Source of the DNA: Novosphingobium sp. Fuku2-ISO-50
Lineage (GTDB): Bacteria > Pseudomonadota > Alphaproteobacteria > Sphingomonadales > Sphingomonadaceae
Length of the DNA stretch: 64,000 nucleotides
Reading direction: 5' to 3'
Assembly: GCF_001519055.1 (NCBI RefSeq)
Contig: NZ_KQ954293.1
Span: 1-64,000, forward strand
The notes beneath the pieces are model-generated. The model saw only the letters and a list, made by a program, of their open reading frames with translations. It ran no database searches and had not been told where the DNA came from. Positions 52,191 to 61,440 of this stretch are shown here, in pieces. The position numbers and the translations under genes were made by a program. Numbering within the stretch: position 1 is the stretch's first letter; every line of letters starts with the position of its first letter.

Positions 52191-54875
52191 TCAGGCGAGA
52201 ATGCCGAACTGGCGTGCGCGGATCACCGCTTGCGGTCGGCGGCGCACGCCCAGCTTGTCATAAATCTGCTGCATGTACCATTTGACCGTGCCTTCGGTCA
52301 GACCGAGCCGATCGCCGATCTCGCGATTGCGCAAGCCGCCGTTGACCAGCGTGAGGATTTCCACTTCGCGCTGCGAAAGGCCGCTGCCGAGGCCGAAATC
52401 TTCGTCTTCATCTTCTTCCTCGATCTGCGGTCGGCCCTTGAGCATCGACACCAGCCGCGCTGCAAAGCGGTCTACGGGCGTATCGAGTACCGGCCCGCTG
52501 CCATAGGATTCGATCAGCAGCGACGCGATCGCTTCTCCCTCGTCGATAAACGGGCGCATCCAGCCGCCCGGCTCGGCCAGTTCGACCGCCGAGCGCAGCG
52601 CGCGGCGCGCTTCCGAACGGTTGCCCGACAGCACCGCGATTTCCGCCAGCAACAACTCGAACGTCACCGCCGAGCGCACCGCCCCGCGCTTGCGCACGAA
52701 TTCCAGCCAGCGCTGCGCGATCTTGCGCGACCGGACCAGCCGAAAACGGTGCATTTCCAGGCGCAGCCAGGCAATCGACATCCATTCATTGAGCCGCGTC
52801 GGATTGAGCGTGGGCACCGGCTCGCCATCAAATTTCAGATCGCTGGACCAGAACAGTTTTTCTGCCTGATCGAGCTGCCCCATTTTGACCAGCATGCGGA
52901 TCTGTTCGGAAATGACCAGCGCGCGCAACCGGTCCAGCCCGCATTCGATCGCGACCAGATGCGCCTCTTCCAGCCCGGACAACGCGCTCGCCAGATCGCC
53001 CTGCGCGGCGGCCAGCCGCGCGCGCACCAGAAAGCCCGAGGCAAGTTGATCGACAAAGCCCCATTGGCGGATCGACGGCAGATAGCCTTCGACCAATCGC
53101 GCTGCCTCCTCCAGTTCGCCGCATTCGTAATGCAGTTCGGCCAGCGGCAGCGCGGGCAAGGCGGCGAGACCCGAAATCCGCCCTTCGATGGCGACGGCAA
53201 GCTTGTGCGCTTCGGTCAGGAACTGGCGCGCCATTTGCGTCTTGCCTTGGGCCACGAGCGTCGGCGCGACCGAAGATTTGAGCGCGATCGAGGCAAAATC
53301 CGAACCTGGCCGCCCCAGCGCCTTGCGCAGTTCCGCCTCCAGCCGCAGCATGTCGTGAAAGTGATAGAGTTCACGCCGCGCCGACAGCAACTGCGCCAGC
53401 AGCGTGCAACTGAGATAGGGGTGATCATCGCCCAGATCTTCAAGCAGGCGTTCGGATTCGCGCTCGACACAGGGCATGTTGTCGCGCGCCGCTTCGAGCA
53501 TGATGCGGCGGTGGCGCCCCCGGAAACCCATCTGCGTCGCCGCAAATTCATCGAGTTCGCCGCCTTCGACTTTGGCAGCGATCGCCACCGCCGCCGCCTC
53601 GATCAGGCGTTCGGCCGATTTGAACGCCAGCCGCCGACTGCATCGCCACGACATCGCCAGCAACAGCTGCGGGCGCGTGTGCTGCAATTCCCATGGCAGT
53701 TGGCTCGCCAGTTCATCCAGACGGTACAGCAATCCGCCATAGATCATCGGCTCGGCCAACAATTCCAGTTGGTCGGCCAGGAACGCCCGGTCACCGCTCT
53801 GCTCGGCATGATCCAGCGCAAGCTGGAGATCGCCGTTGTCCGCATAATAGAGGCTTGCGCGCCGATGCAGCCGCGCCGCCCGGTCGGGCGCCCGTTTCAT
53901 CAGCCGGCCAAACACCATTTCGCGAAACAGGGTATAATAGCGATAGCGACTCAATTCGCGATCGAGTTCGGTCAGGAACAGACCGCGCTGAAAGACTTCC
54001 TCCAGCATCATCCGGGCATCGTCGGTATCGACCACCGCCGCGCAGGCCGATGGCGTCAGTTCGCCGAGAATCGAGGTATCGATGATAAAGTCACGCAGGA
54101 TCTGCGGCAGACCTTCAACCACTTCCTCATGGAAATAGCTGGCGAATTCATGGCGAAGACCGGTTGTGCCACCCGCCGGGGGATGGCCTTCTTCGGTGTC
54201 GCGCTGCCAGGCATCGGCGGCGAGAATCAGCCCCGCCGCCCACCCCTGGGTATCGGCAACGATCCGCTGGATCTCTACCGGAGGCACCGCGTGCCCCAGC
54301 AATTGACGGATCAGCGCGTCGGCTTCCTGCGCGCTGAAGCTGAGGTGCCGCACGCGCACTTCGACAAGGTACCCGAGTGAGCGCAAACGGGCGAGATTGA
54401 CGCCCGGCTCCCCGCGCGAGGCAATCACCGTGGTCAACCCGTCGCGCGCGCTGGCAATGATCTGGTCGATGAATTCGCGGATATCGCGCGGCAGCGTCTG
54501 CGCATCGTCGATAAACAGCACCGGACGCGGCCCGGACAGCGCCGCCAGACCGCTCAACCAGCCGCGCAAGTCGGTCGGCGCATGCTGTCGGGGCAGCCAA
54601 TGCCCCGCATCGAGCAAGGCCTGTTCGAGCGCGGCAAGAAACGATTCGAGCGTATCGAGGCCCGCGCGCGCCGCCATCCACAGGATCGGACGCCCCTGTG
54701 CCCGAAGCAGCTCTGCCCAACGCAGCATCGCCGTCGTCTTGCCAAAACCCGCCGGGCTGCTGACCGTGACAACGCGCGCCGCGCCGACGGTTTCGGCAAG
54801 ATCTTCGATGGCCTGCCGCCGAACATAGCGATGCGCGGCGCGCGGCGCCACGATCGTAGTGGGAACTACGCCCAT
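52191..54875 (-). CDS. MalT/LAL-type LuxR-family transcriptional regulator
   Basis: 894-aa ATP-dependent activator. N-terminal P-loop SSPAGFGKTT (about 40-50), Walker B LFIDDA, a long helical/TPR-like middle, and a C-terminal LuxR HTH (LSQREVEILTLVNGGLRNREIGDRLGLTEGTVKWYMQQIYDKLG). Such proteins sense a small molecule and activate catabolic genes. ATG 54875 is chosen with AGAGG 9 bp upstream; an in-frame GTG lies at 54881. Dyad site 11 sits in its own divergent promoter, and LuxR-type HTHs often bind dyads like those repeated in this window, making it the leading candidate regulator (inference). Confidence 0.9.
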   Translation of the reverse strand: MGVVPTTIVAPRAAHRYVRRQAIEDLAETVGAARVVTVSSPAGFGKTTAMLRWAELLRAQGRPILWMAARAGLDTLESFLAALEQALLDAGHWLPRQHAPTDLRGWLSGLAALSGPRPVLFIDDAQTLPRDIREFIDQIIASARDGLTTVIASRGEPGVNLARLRSLGYLVEVRVRHLSFSAQEADALIRQLLGHAVPPVEIQRIVADTQGWAAGLILAADAWQRDTEEGHPPAGGTTGLRHEFASYFHEEVVEGLPQILRDFIIDTSILGELTPSACAAVVDTDDARMMLEEVFQRGLFLTELDRELSRYRYYTLFREMVFGRLMKRAPDRAARLHRRASLYYADNGDLQLALDHAEQSGDRAFLADQLELLAEPMIYGGLLYRLDELASQLPWELQHTRPQLLLAMSWRCSRRLAFKSAERLIEAAAVAIAAKVEGGELDEFAATQMGFRGRHRRIMLEAARDNMPCVERESERLLEDLGDDHPYLSCTLLAQLLSARRELYHFHDMLRLEAELRKALGRPGSDFASIALKSSVAPTLVAQGKTQMARQFLTEAHKLAVAIEGRISGLAALPALPLAELHYECGELEEAARLVEGYLPSIRQWGFVDQLASGFLVRARLAAAQGDLASALSGLEEAHLVAIECGLDRLRALVISEQIRMLVKMGQLDQAEKLFWSSDLKFDGEPVPTLNPTRLNEWMSIAWLRLEMHRFRLVRSRKIAQRWLEFVRKRGAVRSAVTFELLLAEIAVLSGNRSEARRALRSAVELAEPGGWMRPFIDEGEAIASLLIESYGSGPVLDTPVDRFAARLVSMLKGRPQIEEEDEDEDFGLGSGLSQREVEILTLVNGGLRNREIGDRLGLTEGTVKWYMQQIYDKLGVRRRPQAVIRARQFGILA

Positions 54876-54968
54876 GTTCACAAACCTCTACCCTTGATCG
54901 AACGGGCTCGGGCCCGTCCTGTTGTCAGCGCTTATCCTGCATCAAGCCGCCCCGTGCAACAACGATCT

Positions 54969-54984
54969 CCTATCCACAGATAGG
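54969..54984. promoter_or_regulatory. Dyad site 11 (CCTATC-N4-GATAGG)
   Basis: CCTATCCACAGATAGG, a perfect palindrome of the CCTATC variant, between the divergent LuxR gene (94 bp) and the acyl-CoA dehydrogenase operon start (82 bp). Confidence 0.6.
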
Positions 54985-55065
54985 TTTTCACGACCCCTCT
55001 TGGAGCCAGAGCAGGCTGACTGATCGCGCCACACAACGGCTCGGCATAAGAGAGGCTGCGCTGCA

Positions 55066-56229
55066 ATGGATTTTGACCTGCCGGAAGAGCACCGCGCCTT
55101 TCGCGACATGATCCACCGCTGGGTGGACAACGAATGCCCCAAGGACTGGGCGCGCAAGCTCGAAGCGGACGAAGACAACTATCCGCACGCGCTGTGGGAC
55201 AAATTCACCGAGGCAGGCTTTCACGGCATCGGCATCGATGAGGCCTTTGGCGGCCAGGGTGGCGATGTGCTGATGCAGATGCTGCTGGCCCGAGAACTGG
55301 CGCGCAGCCTCGGCGGGCTGGCGTGGATCTGGGGCATCACCTCGTTTGCCGGATCGAAATCGATCGGCCTTTACGGCTCACCCACGCAAAAGGACAAATA
55401 CCTGCCGCTGATCGCGTCGGGGCAGTTGAAGGCGGCGATTTCGTTCACCGAGCCTGCCGGCGGCACTGATCTGCTGGGGACCATGACCACGACCGCCACC
55501 AAAGTCGAAGGCGGCTGGGTGATCAACGGCGAAAAGATCTGGAGTTCGTCCGCGCATGTCGCCGACCGCCTGCTGTGCATCGCGCGGACCGACAGGAACG
55601 TCGAAAAAAAGCATCAGGGCCTGACGCTGTTCTGGGTCGATGCCAAGGCGCCGGGCATCACGATCACCCCGCTGCCAAAGCTGGGCATGCGATCGATGGG
55701 CAGTTGTTCGGTGGTCTATGACAATGCCTTCGTCGCCGATGAGGACGTGCTGGCAGAGCCCAACCGCGCCTGGTACACGCTGCTGCCCACGCTCAACAAC
55801 GAACGGATCATGGTCGGCGCGTTCTGCCTCGGCGTGATCGACGGCGTGCTCGAAGACGCGCTGGATTACGTCAGGCAGCGCAAGGCATTCGGCAAGATCA
55901 TCGGCCAGTTCCAGATCCTGCAACATTACATCGCCGACATTGCCACGATGCGGACGTCAACCGAACTGATGCTGCATTTCTGCGCGGCAAAGCAGGCGCG
56001 CGGCGAAAATGTCGGCACAGAGGCCAACATGCTGAAGCTGATGGCGTCGGAAAACGCCAACCGCGCCGCCGATCTGGGCATCCAGATCCTGGGCGGCATG
56101 GGCTATTCGGCCGAGACCGACATGCAGCGCTATTGGCGCGACAGTCGGCTGTGGCGGATCGGCCCGATCACCAACGAAATGGTCAAGAACGGCATCGCGG
56201 AATCGCTCGGCCTGCCGCGTTCGTTCTGA
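55066..56229 (+). CDS. Acyl-CoA dehydrogenase
   Basis: 387-aa FAD-dependent acyl-CoA dehydrogenase: N-terminal MDFDLPEEHRAFRDMIHRWVDNEC, SFTEPAGGTDLLGTM and IQILGGMGYSAETDMQRYWRDSRLWRIGPITNEM. A catalytic-type Glu is in LNNERIMVG. Related to the truncated gene at 63940, whose N-terminus is very similar, suggesting a two-subunit or paralogous pair as in actinobacterial steroid degradation. Starts the +strand operon with MDR and SDR genes; dyad 11 lies upstream. Confidence 0.9.
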   Translation: MDFDLPEEHRAFRDMIHRWVDNECPKDWARKLEADEDNYPHALWDKFTEAGFHGIGIDEAFGGQGGDVLMQMLLARELARSLGGLAWIWGITSFAGSKSIGLYGSPTQKDKYLPLIASGQLKAAISFTEPAGGTDLLGTMTTTATKVEGGWVINGEKIWSSSAHVADRLLCIARTDRNVEKKHQGLTLFWVDAKAPGITITPLPKLGMRSMGSCSVVYDNAFVADEDVLAEPNRAWYTLLPTLNNERIMVGAFCLGVIDGVLEDALDYVRQRKAFGKIIGQFQILQHYIADIATMRTSTELMLHFCAAKQARGENVGTEANMLKLMASENANRAADLGIQILGGMGYSAETDMQRYWRDSRLWRIGPITNEMVKNGIAESLGLPRSF

Positions 56230-56257
56230 TCCCCTGCAGATTGAGGAACAGCCCCAG

Positions 56258-57259
56258 ATGAAAGCACTCCTGCTCGAAACGGCCGACGGCCCTTCATCGG
56301 TCCGCGTTGCCGAAGTCGAAACCCCCACGCCAAAGCCCGGCGAAGTGCGCGTTGCGATCAAGGCGGCGTCGATGAACCATCGCGAGATGTGGATCGCGCG
56401 CGGGCTCTATCCGGGCATGGTGCTGCCCACCACGCTCGGCTGCGACGGCGCAGGCGTGGTCGATGCGATCGGCGAAGGCGTGACCGGCGCTGCAATCGGC
56501 GACGAAGTGGTGATCTATCCCGGTCGCAACTGGGGGCCCAACCGCCATGCCCCGCAGGCGGCATTCGGCCTGCTCGGCATGCCGTTTGACGGCACCATGG
56601 CGCAATACATCTGTGTCCCCGCCGAAAACCTTGCCCCCAAGCCCGCCAAAATGACCTGGGAGGAGGCCGCAGCGACCGTGCTCACAGGGCTGACCGCGTG
56701 GCGCGCATTGATGTTCAAGGGGCAGCTTCAGCCCGGCGAAACCGTGCTGATCAGCGGCATCGGCGGCGGCGTTGCCACGTTCGGCCTGGCCTTTGCCGTC
56801 GCCCACGGCGCCAAGGTTTATGTCACCGGTGAAAACGAGGATGTGCTGGCCCGCGCCAAGGCGATGGGCGCATTGGGCGGCCTGCTCTACACCGATCCCG
56901 ATTGGCGCAAGCAAGTCGGCAAGCTGACCGGCGGGATCGACGTCGTGCTCGATGGCGCCCCCGCGCCGAGCTATGCCAATTACGTCCGCGCGATCAATCC
57001 GGGCGCCCGGATCGTGATCTATGGCTCCACCGCCGGCGACAAGTTCGAAGTCACCGCCACCGGCATCTTCCTCAAAAGCGCCAGCATTGTCGGCAGTCAG
57101 GTCGGCGACCAACAGGATTTCCGCGACATGCTGGCGTTTGTCGACAAGCATGGCATCAAGCCGGTGATCGAAAAGACTTTCACGCTCGATCAATCGCCCG
57201 AGGCGCTGCTCTACCTCGAAAGCGGGCACAGCTTTGGCAAAGTGGTGGTCACCGTATGA
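56258..57259 (+). CDS. Zinc-free MDR/quinone-oxidoreductase-type alcohol dehydrogenase
   Basis: 333-aa medium-chain dehydrogenase (GCDGAGVVDAIGEGV; cofactor motif SGIGGGVATFGLAF; SAGALLYLESGHSFGKVVV at the end). The structural-zinc Cys quartet is absent, so it resembles zeta-crystallin/quinone reductases or enoyl-CoA reductases. Likely reduces or oxidises an enone/alcohol of the pathway. Third-frame neighbour: follows the acyl-CoA dehydrogenase by 28 bp and overlaps the SDR start. Confidence 0.85.
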   Translation: MKALLLETADGPSSVRVAEVETPTPKPGEVRVAIKAASMNHREMWIARGLYPGMVLPTTLGCDGAGVVDAIGEGVTGAAIGDEVVIYPGRNWGPNRHAPQAAFGLLGMPFDGTMAQYICVPAENLAPKPAKMTWEEAAATVLTGLTAWRALMFKGQLQPGETVLISGIGGGVATFGLAFAVAHGAKVYVTGENEDVLARAKAMGALGGLLYTDPDWRKQVGKLTGGIDVVLDGAPAPSYANYVRAINPGARIVIYGSTAGDKFEVTATGIFLKSASIVGSQVGDQQDFRDMLAFVDKHGIKPVIEKTFTLDQSPEALLYLESGHSFGKVVVTV

Positions 57260-58035
57260 GCGCGCTGTTCGACCTGTCGGGCAAGTTTGCGCTGGTAACG
57301 GGCGGCGCGCAAGGACTTGGCCGGATGATCGCCGAAGGGTTGCTGCGCGCGGGCGCGACAGTCGCGATCACCTCGCGCAAGGCCGATGCCTGCGAGGCGG
57401 CGGCGGCGGAAATGGCCGCGCTCGGTCGCTGCATCGCGCTGCCCTGCGATCTGTCATCACCCGAAGCCGCCGTCGATCTGGCGGGGCGCGTGCGCGCCGC
57501 GTGTGGCGGAAAATTGCATGTCATCGTCAACAACGCCGGCAAGACCTGGGGCGGACCGGTCGATTCTTTCCCCGACAAGGCCTGGCCCGGGGTGATGATG
57601 GTCAATGTCCAGGCGCCCTTCACGCTGTTGCGCGAATTGCTGCCCGAGCTCGAAGCCGCCGCCACGCCCGATGATCCGGCGCGGGTGATCAATATCGGAT
57701 CGGTCGCGGGCAAAGTCACCGAGCGATTGAGCGCCTATTCCTATTCCGCCAGCAAGGCGGCAATTCACATGCTCAGCCGAGATCTGGCCGGCGATCTGGC
57801 GGCGCGCAACATCAATGTCAACGCGGTGATGCCGGGCTTTTTCCCGACCAGGATGACGGCGCATATGCGCGATGCCGAAGACGTCGATCCCAAAGTCCTG
57901 GCACATATTCCGATGCACCGGATGGGCCGCGCCGACGAAATCGCGGGCACGATCGTGTTCCTTGCCTCGCGCGCCGGGGGCTACATCACCGGGGCCGAAA
58001 TTCCGGTCGATGGCGGGCTGGTCGGCTGTGGCTGA
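57256..58035 (+). CDS. SDR family oxidoreductase
   Basis: 259-aa SDR with TGGAQGLG, NNAG, Ser in IGSVAGK and the YSASK pair, ending GAEIPVDGGLVGCG. ATGA-coupled to the MDR gene. A closely similar SDR lies at 63105 (same DLSGKFALVTGG / VKGRVALVTGG opening, RMIAEGL), probably a duplicate for successive steps. Last gene of the ACAD-MDR-SDR operon. Confidence 0.87.
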   Translation: MSALFDLSGKFALVTGGAQGLGRMIAEGLLRAGATVAITSRKADACEAAAAEMAALGRCIALPCDLSSPEAAVDLAGRVRAACGGKLHVIVNNAGKTWGGPVDSFPDKAWPGVMMVNVQAPFTLLRELLPELEAAATPDDPARVINIGSVAGKVTERLSAYSYSASKAAIHMLSRDLAGDLAARNINVNAVMPGFFPTRMTAHMRDAEDVDPKVLAHIPMHRMGRADEIAGTIVFLASRAGGYITGAEIPVDGGLVGCG

Positions 58036-58043
58036 GCGGCGAC

Positions 58044-58059
58044 CCTATCGGCGGAAAGG
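58044..58059. promoter_or_regulatory. Dyad site 12 (CCTATC-N4-GAAAGG)
   Basis: CCTATCGGCGGAAAGG, 61-76 bp upstream of the ligase start at 58120. One deviation from the palindromic partner half. Confidence 0.45.
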
Positions 58060-58119
58060 ACAGGGGCGCGCGCCCGGCTGTCACACCGGCATGACATACG
58101 GTCGAGGGGGAGTGGCGTT

Positions 58120-59784
58120 TTGTCAGGCATGAGCGAAATTCCCGCCAGCATGCGCATCAGCGTCAGCCCGCTGGCCGATATGCTGTTGAAATCGTGGGAC
58201 CGGGTGCCGCACAAGGAAGCACTGGTATTCCCGACCGGACGGCGCAGTTATGACGATGTCGTGCAATCGGTGTTGCGGCGCGCGCGTGGCCTGATCGGGC
58301 TTGGCATCGCCCCCGGCGATCATGTCGGCATCCTGTTGCCGTCGGGCGTCGAATTCATCGAAACACTGTTCGCCGTGGCCATGGTCGGCGGCGTATCGGT
58401 GCTGATGAACGCCCGCTATCGCGCGCCCGAAGTGCGTTACGTGGTCGAAAATGCCGATCTCGTGGCGGTTGTCACCAACAGCGAGGCGGATGAATTCGTC
58501 GACTTCGTCGCGCGCATGACCGAAGCATTTCCCGCGCTGGCGCAATGTGACGATGCGCCGGTGCTGGCCGATGCGCCCAAATTGCGGCGGCTGATCCTGC
58601 ACGGCGGCAAGCACGCGCCGGGCTTTACCAACCAGGCCGCGTTCGACAGGGCGACCGAACGCACCAGCGAAGCGGCGGTGCACGAAATGCGGCTGGCGGT
58701 GCGGCTGCGCGATACGTGCATGATCCTTTATACCTCGGGCACGTCGGACAAACCCAAGGGCTGTCTGCTGAGCAACGAGGCGATCTGTCGCGAAGTCAGC
58801 AATCTGGCGCGCAACCGTTGGGCATTCGGCCCCGATGAACGCGTCTGGTCGCCGATGCCGCTGTTCCACATCGCCGCGATGCTGGCCATGCTCGGCGCGA
58901 TCGAGGTCGGCGGAACGTATATCGGGCAACCGCATTTCGATCCAGGCGAAAGCCTGCGCCAGATCGAGGCGGAAAAGGCGACGATGGTGTTCCTGCCGTT
59001 CGTCACGTTCCATCAGGCGATGATCGCGCATCCGGACTGGGACAAGACCGACATGCGCTCGGTGCGGCTGATGAATTCCTGTTTCAGCCAGATGCCCAGG
59101 GCGGTTGGCGAGGCCTATCGCGCCAAGATGCCCGATGCACTGCAAGTCGGCACGTTCGGCATGTCCGAAGCCTGCGGCGTGGTGACCACCGGCGGCTATG
59201 ACATGGACCCGGAACTCGGCTTCGAGGCGCTGGGCTACCCGCTGAAAGGCGTTTCGCTGCGCGTCGTCGATCTGGAGACCGGGGCCGACTTGCCCGTGGG
59301 CGAGCGCGGCGAAATCTGGATTCGCGGCTACAATATGCTCGACGGCTATTACCGCGACCCGCAAAAGACGGCTGAGGCACTGGATGCGGATGGCTGGTAC
59401 CACAGCGGCGATATCGGCTCGCTCGACGCCAACGGCCATTTGCGCTTTCATGGCCGGTTCAAGGACATGCTCAAGGTCGGCGGCGAAAACGTCGCTGCCG
59501 CCGAAGTCGAAGCGGTGTTGAGCGCGCACGAGGCGGTCGAATTGGCGCAAGTGATCGGCATTCCCGACCCCCGGCTGGAGGAAGTTCCTGCCGCCTATAT
59601 CAAGCTGCACAGCGACCAGAGTGTCGATCCGGACGCGTTGATCGCGTTTGTCCGCGATCGCCTTGCCTCGTTCAAAGTGCCGCGCCACGTACGCTTTGTT
59701 GACGAATGGCCGATGTCGGCGTCCAAGATCCAGAAGTTCAAGCTGCGCCAGCAGTTGATGGCCGAACTCGGCCTGGCGGATTGA
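58120..59784 (+). CDS. AMP-forming acyl-CoA synthetase/ligase
   Basis: 554-aa adenylating enzyme: activates a carboxylate to an acyl-AMP then an acyl-CoA. ATP motif YTSGTSDKPKGCLLSN and C-terminal GDIGSLDANGHLRFHGRFKDMLKVGGENV (hinge and catalytic Lys region). TTG at 58120 is taken as start because GAGGGGGAG ends 7 bp upstream; ATG 58129 is too far from it. Likely entry point of the carboxylic substrate or a ring-cleavage acid into CoA metabolism. Followed by the SDR, FAH and dioxygenase genes. Confidence 0.9.
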   Translation: MSGMSEIPASMRISVSPLADMLLKSWDRVPHKEALVFPTGRRSYDDVVQSVLRRARGLIGLGIAPGDHVGILLPSGVEFIETLFAVAMVGGVSVLMNARYRAPEVRYVVENADLVAVVTNSEADEFVDFVARMTEAFPALAQCDDAPVLADAPKLRRLILHGGKHAPGFTNQAAFDRATERTSEAAVHEMRLAVRLRDTCMILYTSGTSDKPKGCLLSNEAICREVSNLARNRWAFGPDERVWSPMPLFHIAAMLAMLGAIEVGGTYIGQPHFDPGESLRQIEAEKATMVFLPFVTFHQAMIAHPDWDKTDMRSVRLMNSCFSQMPRAVGEAYRAKMPDALQVGTFGMSEACGVVTTGGYDMDPELGFEALGYPLKGVSLRVVDLETGADLPVGERGEIWIRGYNMLDGYYRDPQKTAEALDADGWYHSGDIGSLDANGHLRFHGRFKDMLKVGGENVAAAEVEAVLSAHEAVELAQVIGIPDPRLEEVPAAYIKLHSDQSVDPDALIAFVRDRLASFKVPRHVRFVDEWPMSASKIQKFKLRQQLMAELGLAD

Positions 59785-59795
59785 GGAGAGCGGCG

Positions 59796-60563
59796 ATGCG
59801 CGTAATCGTGACCGGGGCGGCAAGCGGGATTGGCCGCGCAGTGGCTGAAATGCTGGGCACCGGGGCGCACCGGCTGATGCTGACCGATCGCGATGCGGAC
59901 GGATTGCGCGCAGTCGCCGATGCGATCGGTTCGGCGGCGGGCACTTGCGTGACCGACCTCGGCGACCCCGAATGCGGCGATGTGCTGGTCGCAGCCGCAT
60001 TGGCGCACATGGGCGGGATCGATGCGGTAGTCAGCAACGCCGGGATCATCGCGGGCGCGCCACTGGTCGATCAGACGATCGAGCAGTTCGACCGGATCTA
60101 TGCCATCAACACCCGCGCCACCTGGCTGATCGCCAAAGCCGCGCATCCGCATCTGGTTGCCAGTCGCGGCGCGCTCGTCGCCACCGCGTCGCTGTCGGCC
60201 ACGCAACCAACGCCGGGACTCGGGTTCTATTCATCGAGCAAGGCGGCGCTGATCATGCTGATCCGCCAGCTCAGCCTTGAATGGGGGCGCGACGGCATTC
60301 GCTGCAGCACCGTGTCCCCCGGCCCGACGTATACGCCGATGACCCAAGCCGGCTATGACGATACCGAACGCCGCGCCCAGCGAGAGGCGATGATCCCGCT
60401 GGGCAAGCTGGGGATGGCGCAGGACGTCGCCAACGCGATCGTGTTCCTGATCGGCCCGCAGGCCAGCCATATTACCGGCATCGACATTCTGGTCGATGGC
60501 GGAATGAGCAACAACCTGATGCCCGCCACCGGCAGTGGAACCGGCCAGCGCGCCAGCAGCTAA
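59796..60563 (+). CDS. SDR family oxidoreductase
   Basis: 255-aa SDR: TGAASGIG, SNAGI, YSSSK active-site pair. Acidic residue after strand 2 (LTDRDADG) suggests NAD(H). Starts 11 bp after the ligase stop with GAGGAGAG. Resembles 2,3-dihydrodiol or hydroxy-ring dehydrogenases in size, but substrate is undefined. Confidence 0.86.
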   Translation: MRVIVTGAASGIGRAVAEMLGTGAHRLMLTDRDADGLRAVADAIGSAAGTCVTDLGDPECGDVLVAAALAHMGGIDAVVSNAGIIAGAPLVDQTIEQFDRIYAINTRATWLIAKAAHPHLVASRGALVATASLSATQPTPGLGFYSSSKAALIMLIRQLSLEWGRDGIRCSTVSPGPTYTPMTQAGYDDTERRAQREAMIPLGKLGMAQDVANAIVFLIGPQASHITGIDILVDGGMSNNLMPATGSGTGQRASS

Positions 60564-60578
60564 TTTGGGAGACAAATC

Positions 60579-61418
60579 ATGCGCCTTGCACGAGTGATCA
60601 AAGACGGCCGGATCGGCCTTGCAGCAAAGACCGGTGACACCACGACCGTGGTGTGGGACGCGGCCGCTGCCGATCTCGACCGGCATATCGCGGCAGGCAC
60701 ACTCGCGCAGGCAGGCGCGCAAGCGGCGGGCGGCGAAGCGGTGGACATCGCGTCGCTCACCTTTTTGCCGCCGGTGGTGCGGCCTTCGAAAATTGTTTGC
60801 CTGGGCCTCAACTACCGCGACCATGCCGAAGAATCCGGGCTTGGCATTCCGGAATTCCCGGTGCTGTTCGCGCGCTTCCCCTCAAGCCTGATCGGCCACG
60901 GCGCGCCGATCATCTTGCCCAAAGTGTCGAGCCAGCTGGATTGGGAAGCCGAACTGGCGGTGGTGCTGTCAAAGGGAGGCAAGCACATCGCCGAGGCCGA
61001 CGCGCTGAGCCATGTCGCGGGCTATTCGGTGTTCAACGACGGCTCGATCCGCGATTATCAGCTGCGCACGCCGCAATGGACCGCGGGCAAGAACTTTGAC
61101 GATACCGGCGCGTTTGGCCCCTGGCTGGTGACCCCCGACGAACTGCCCGCAGGCGCGGCAGGGCTGAAGATCGAATGCCGGGTCAATGGTCAGGTCATGC
61201 AGAGTTCGAACACCGGCAACCTGATTTTCGACGTGGCGCGGACGATTGCGCTGCTGTCGGGCTTCATGACGCTCGAAGCGGGCGATGTGCTGGTGATGGG
61301 CACACCGGGCGGTGTCGGCGTGGCGCGCAATCCGCAAGTGTGGATGAAGGCCGGCGACGTGTGCGAAGTGGAGATCGAGCGCGTGGGCCTGCTCAGCAAC
61401 CCGATCGTCGCGGAATAA
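60579..61418 (+). CDS. Fumarylacetoacetate hydrolase (FAH) family protein
   Basis: 279 aa with the FAH-fold metal motif: IVCLGLNYRDHAEESGL, LDWEAELAVVL, GYSVFNDGSIRDYQ, FDDTGAFGPW. Acts on 2-hydroxydienoates or fumarylpyruvate-type products (hydrolase, hydratase or decarboxylase), typically two steps after extradiol ring cleavage. Directly upstream of the dioxygenase, so a meta-cleavage module is likely. Starts at 60579 after GGGAGAC. Confidence 0.88.
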   Translation: MRLARVIKDGRIGLAAKTGDTTTVVWDAAAADLDRHIAAGTLAQAGAQAAGGEAVDIASLTFLPPVVRPSKIVCLGLNYRDHAEESGLGIPEFPVLFARFPSSLIGHGAPIILPKVSSQLDWEAELAVVLSKGGKHIAEADALSHVAGYSVFNDGSIRDYQLRTPQWTAGKNFDDTGAFGPWLVTPDELPAGAAGLKIECRVNGQVMQSSNTGNLIFDVARTIALLSGFMTLEAGDVLVMGTPGGVGVARNPQVWMKAGDVCEVEIERVGLLSNPIVAE

Positions 61419-61440
61419 AGCACAAGCGCAGGAGAGTGTA

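Noticed and set aside
51459..54380. 973-aa open frame on the plus strand
   Set aside because: Antisense to the LuxR and DUF849 genes and low-complexity; no start signal or family match.
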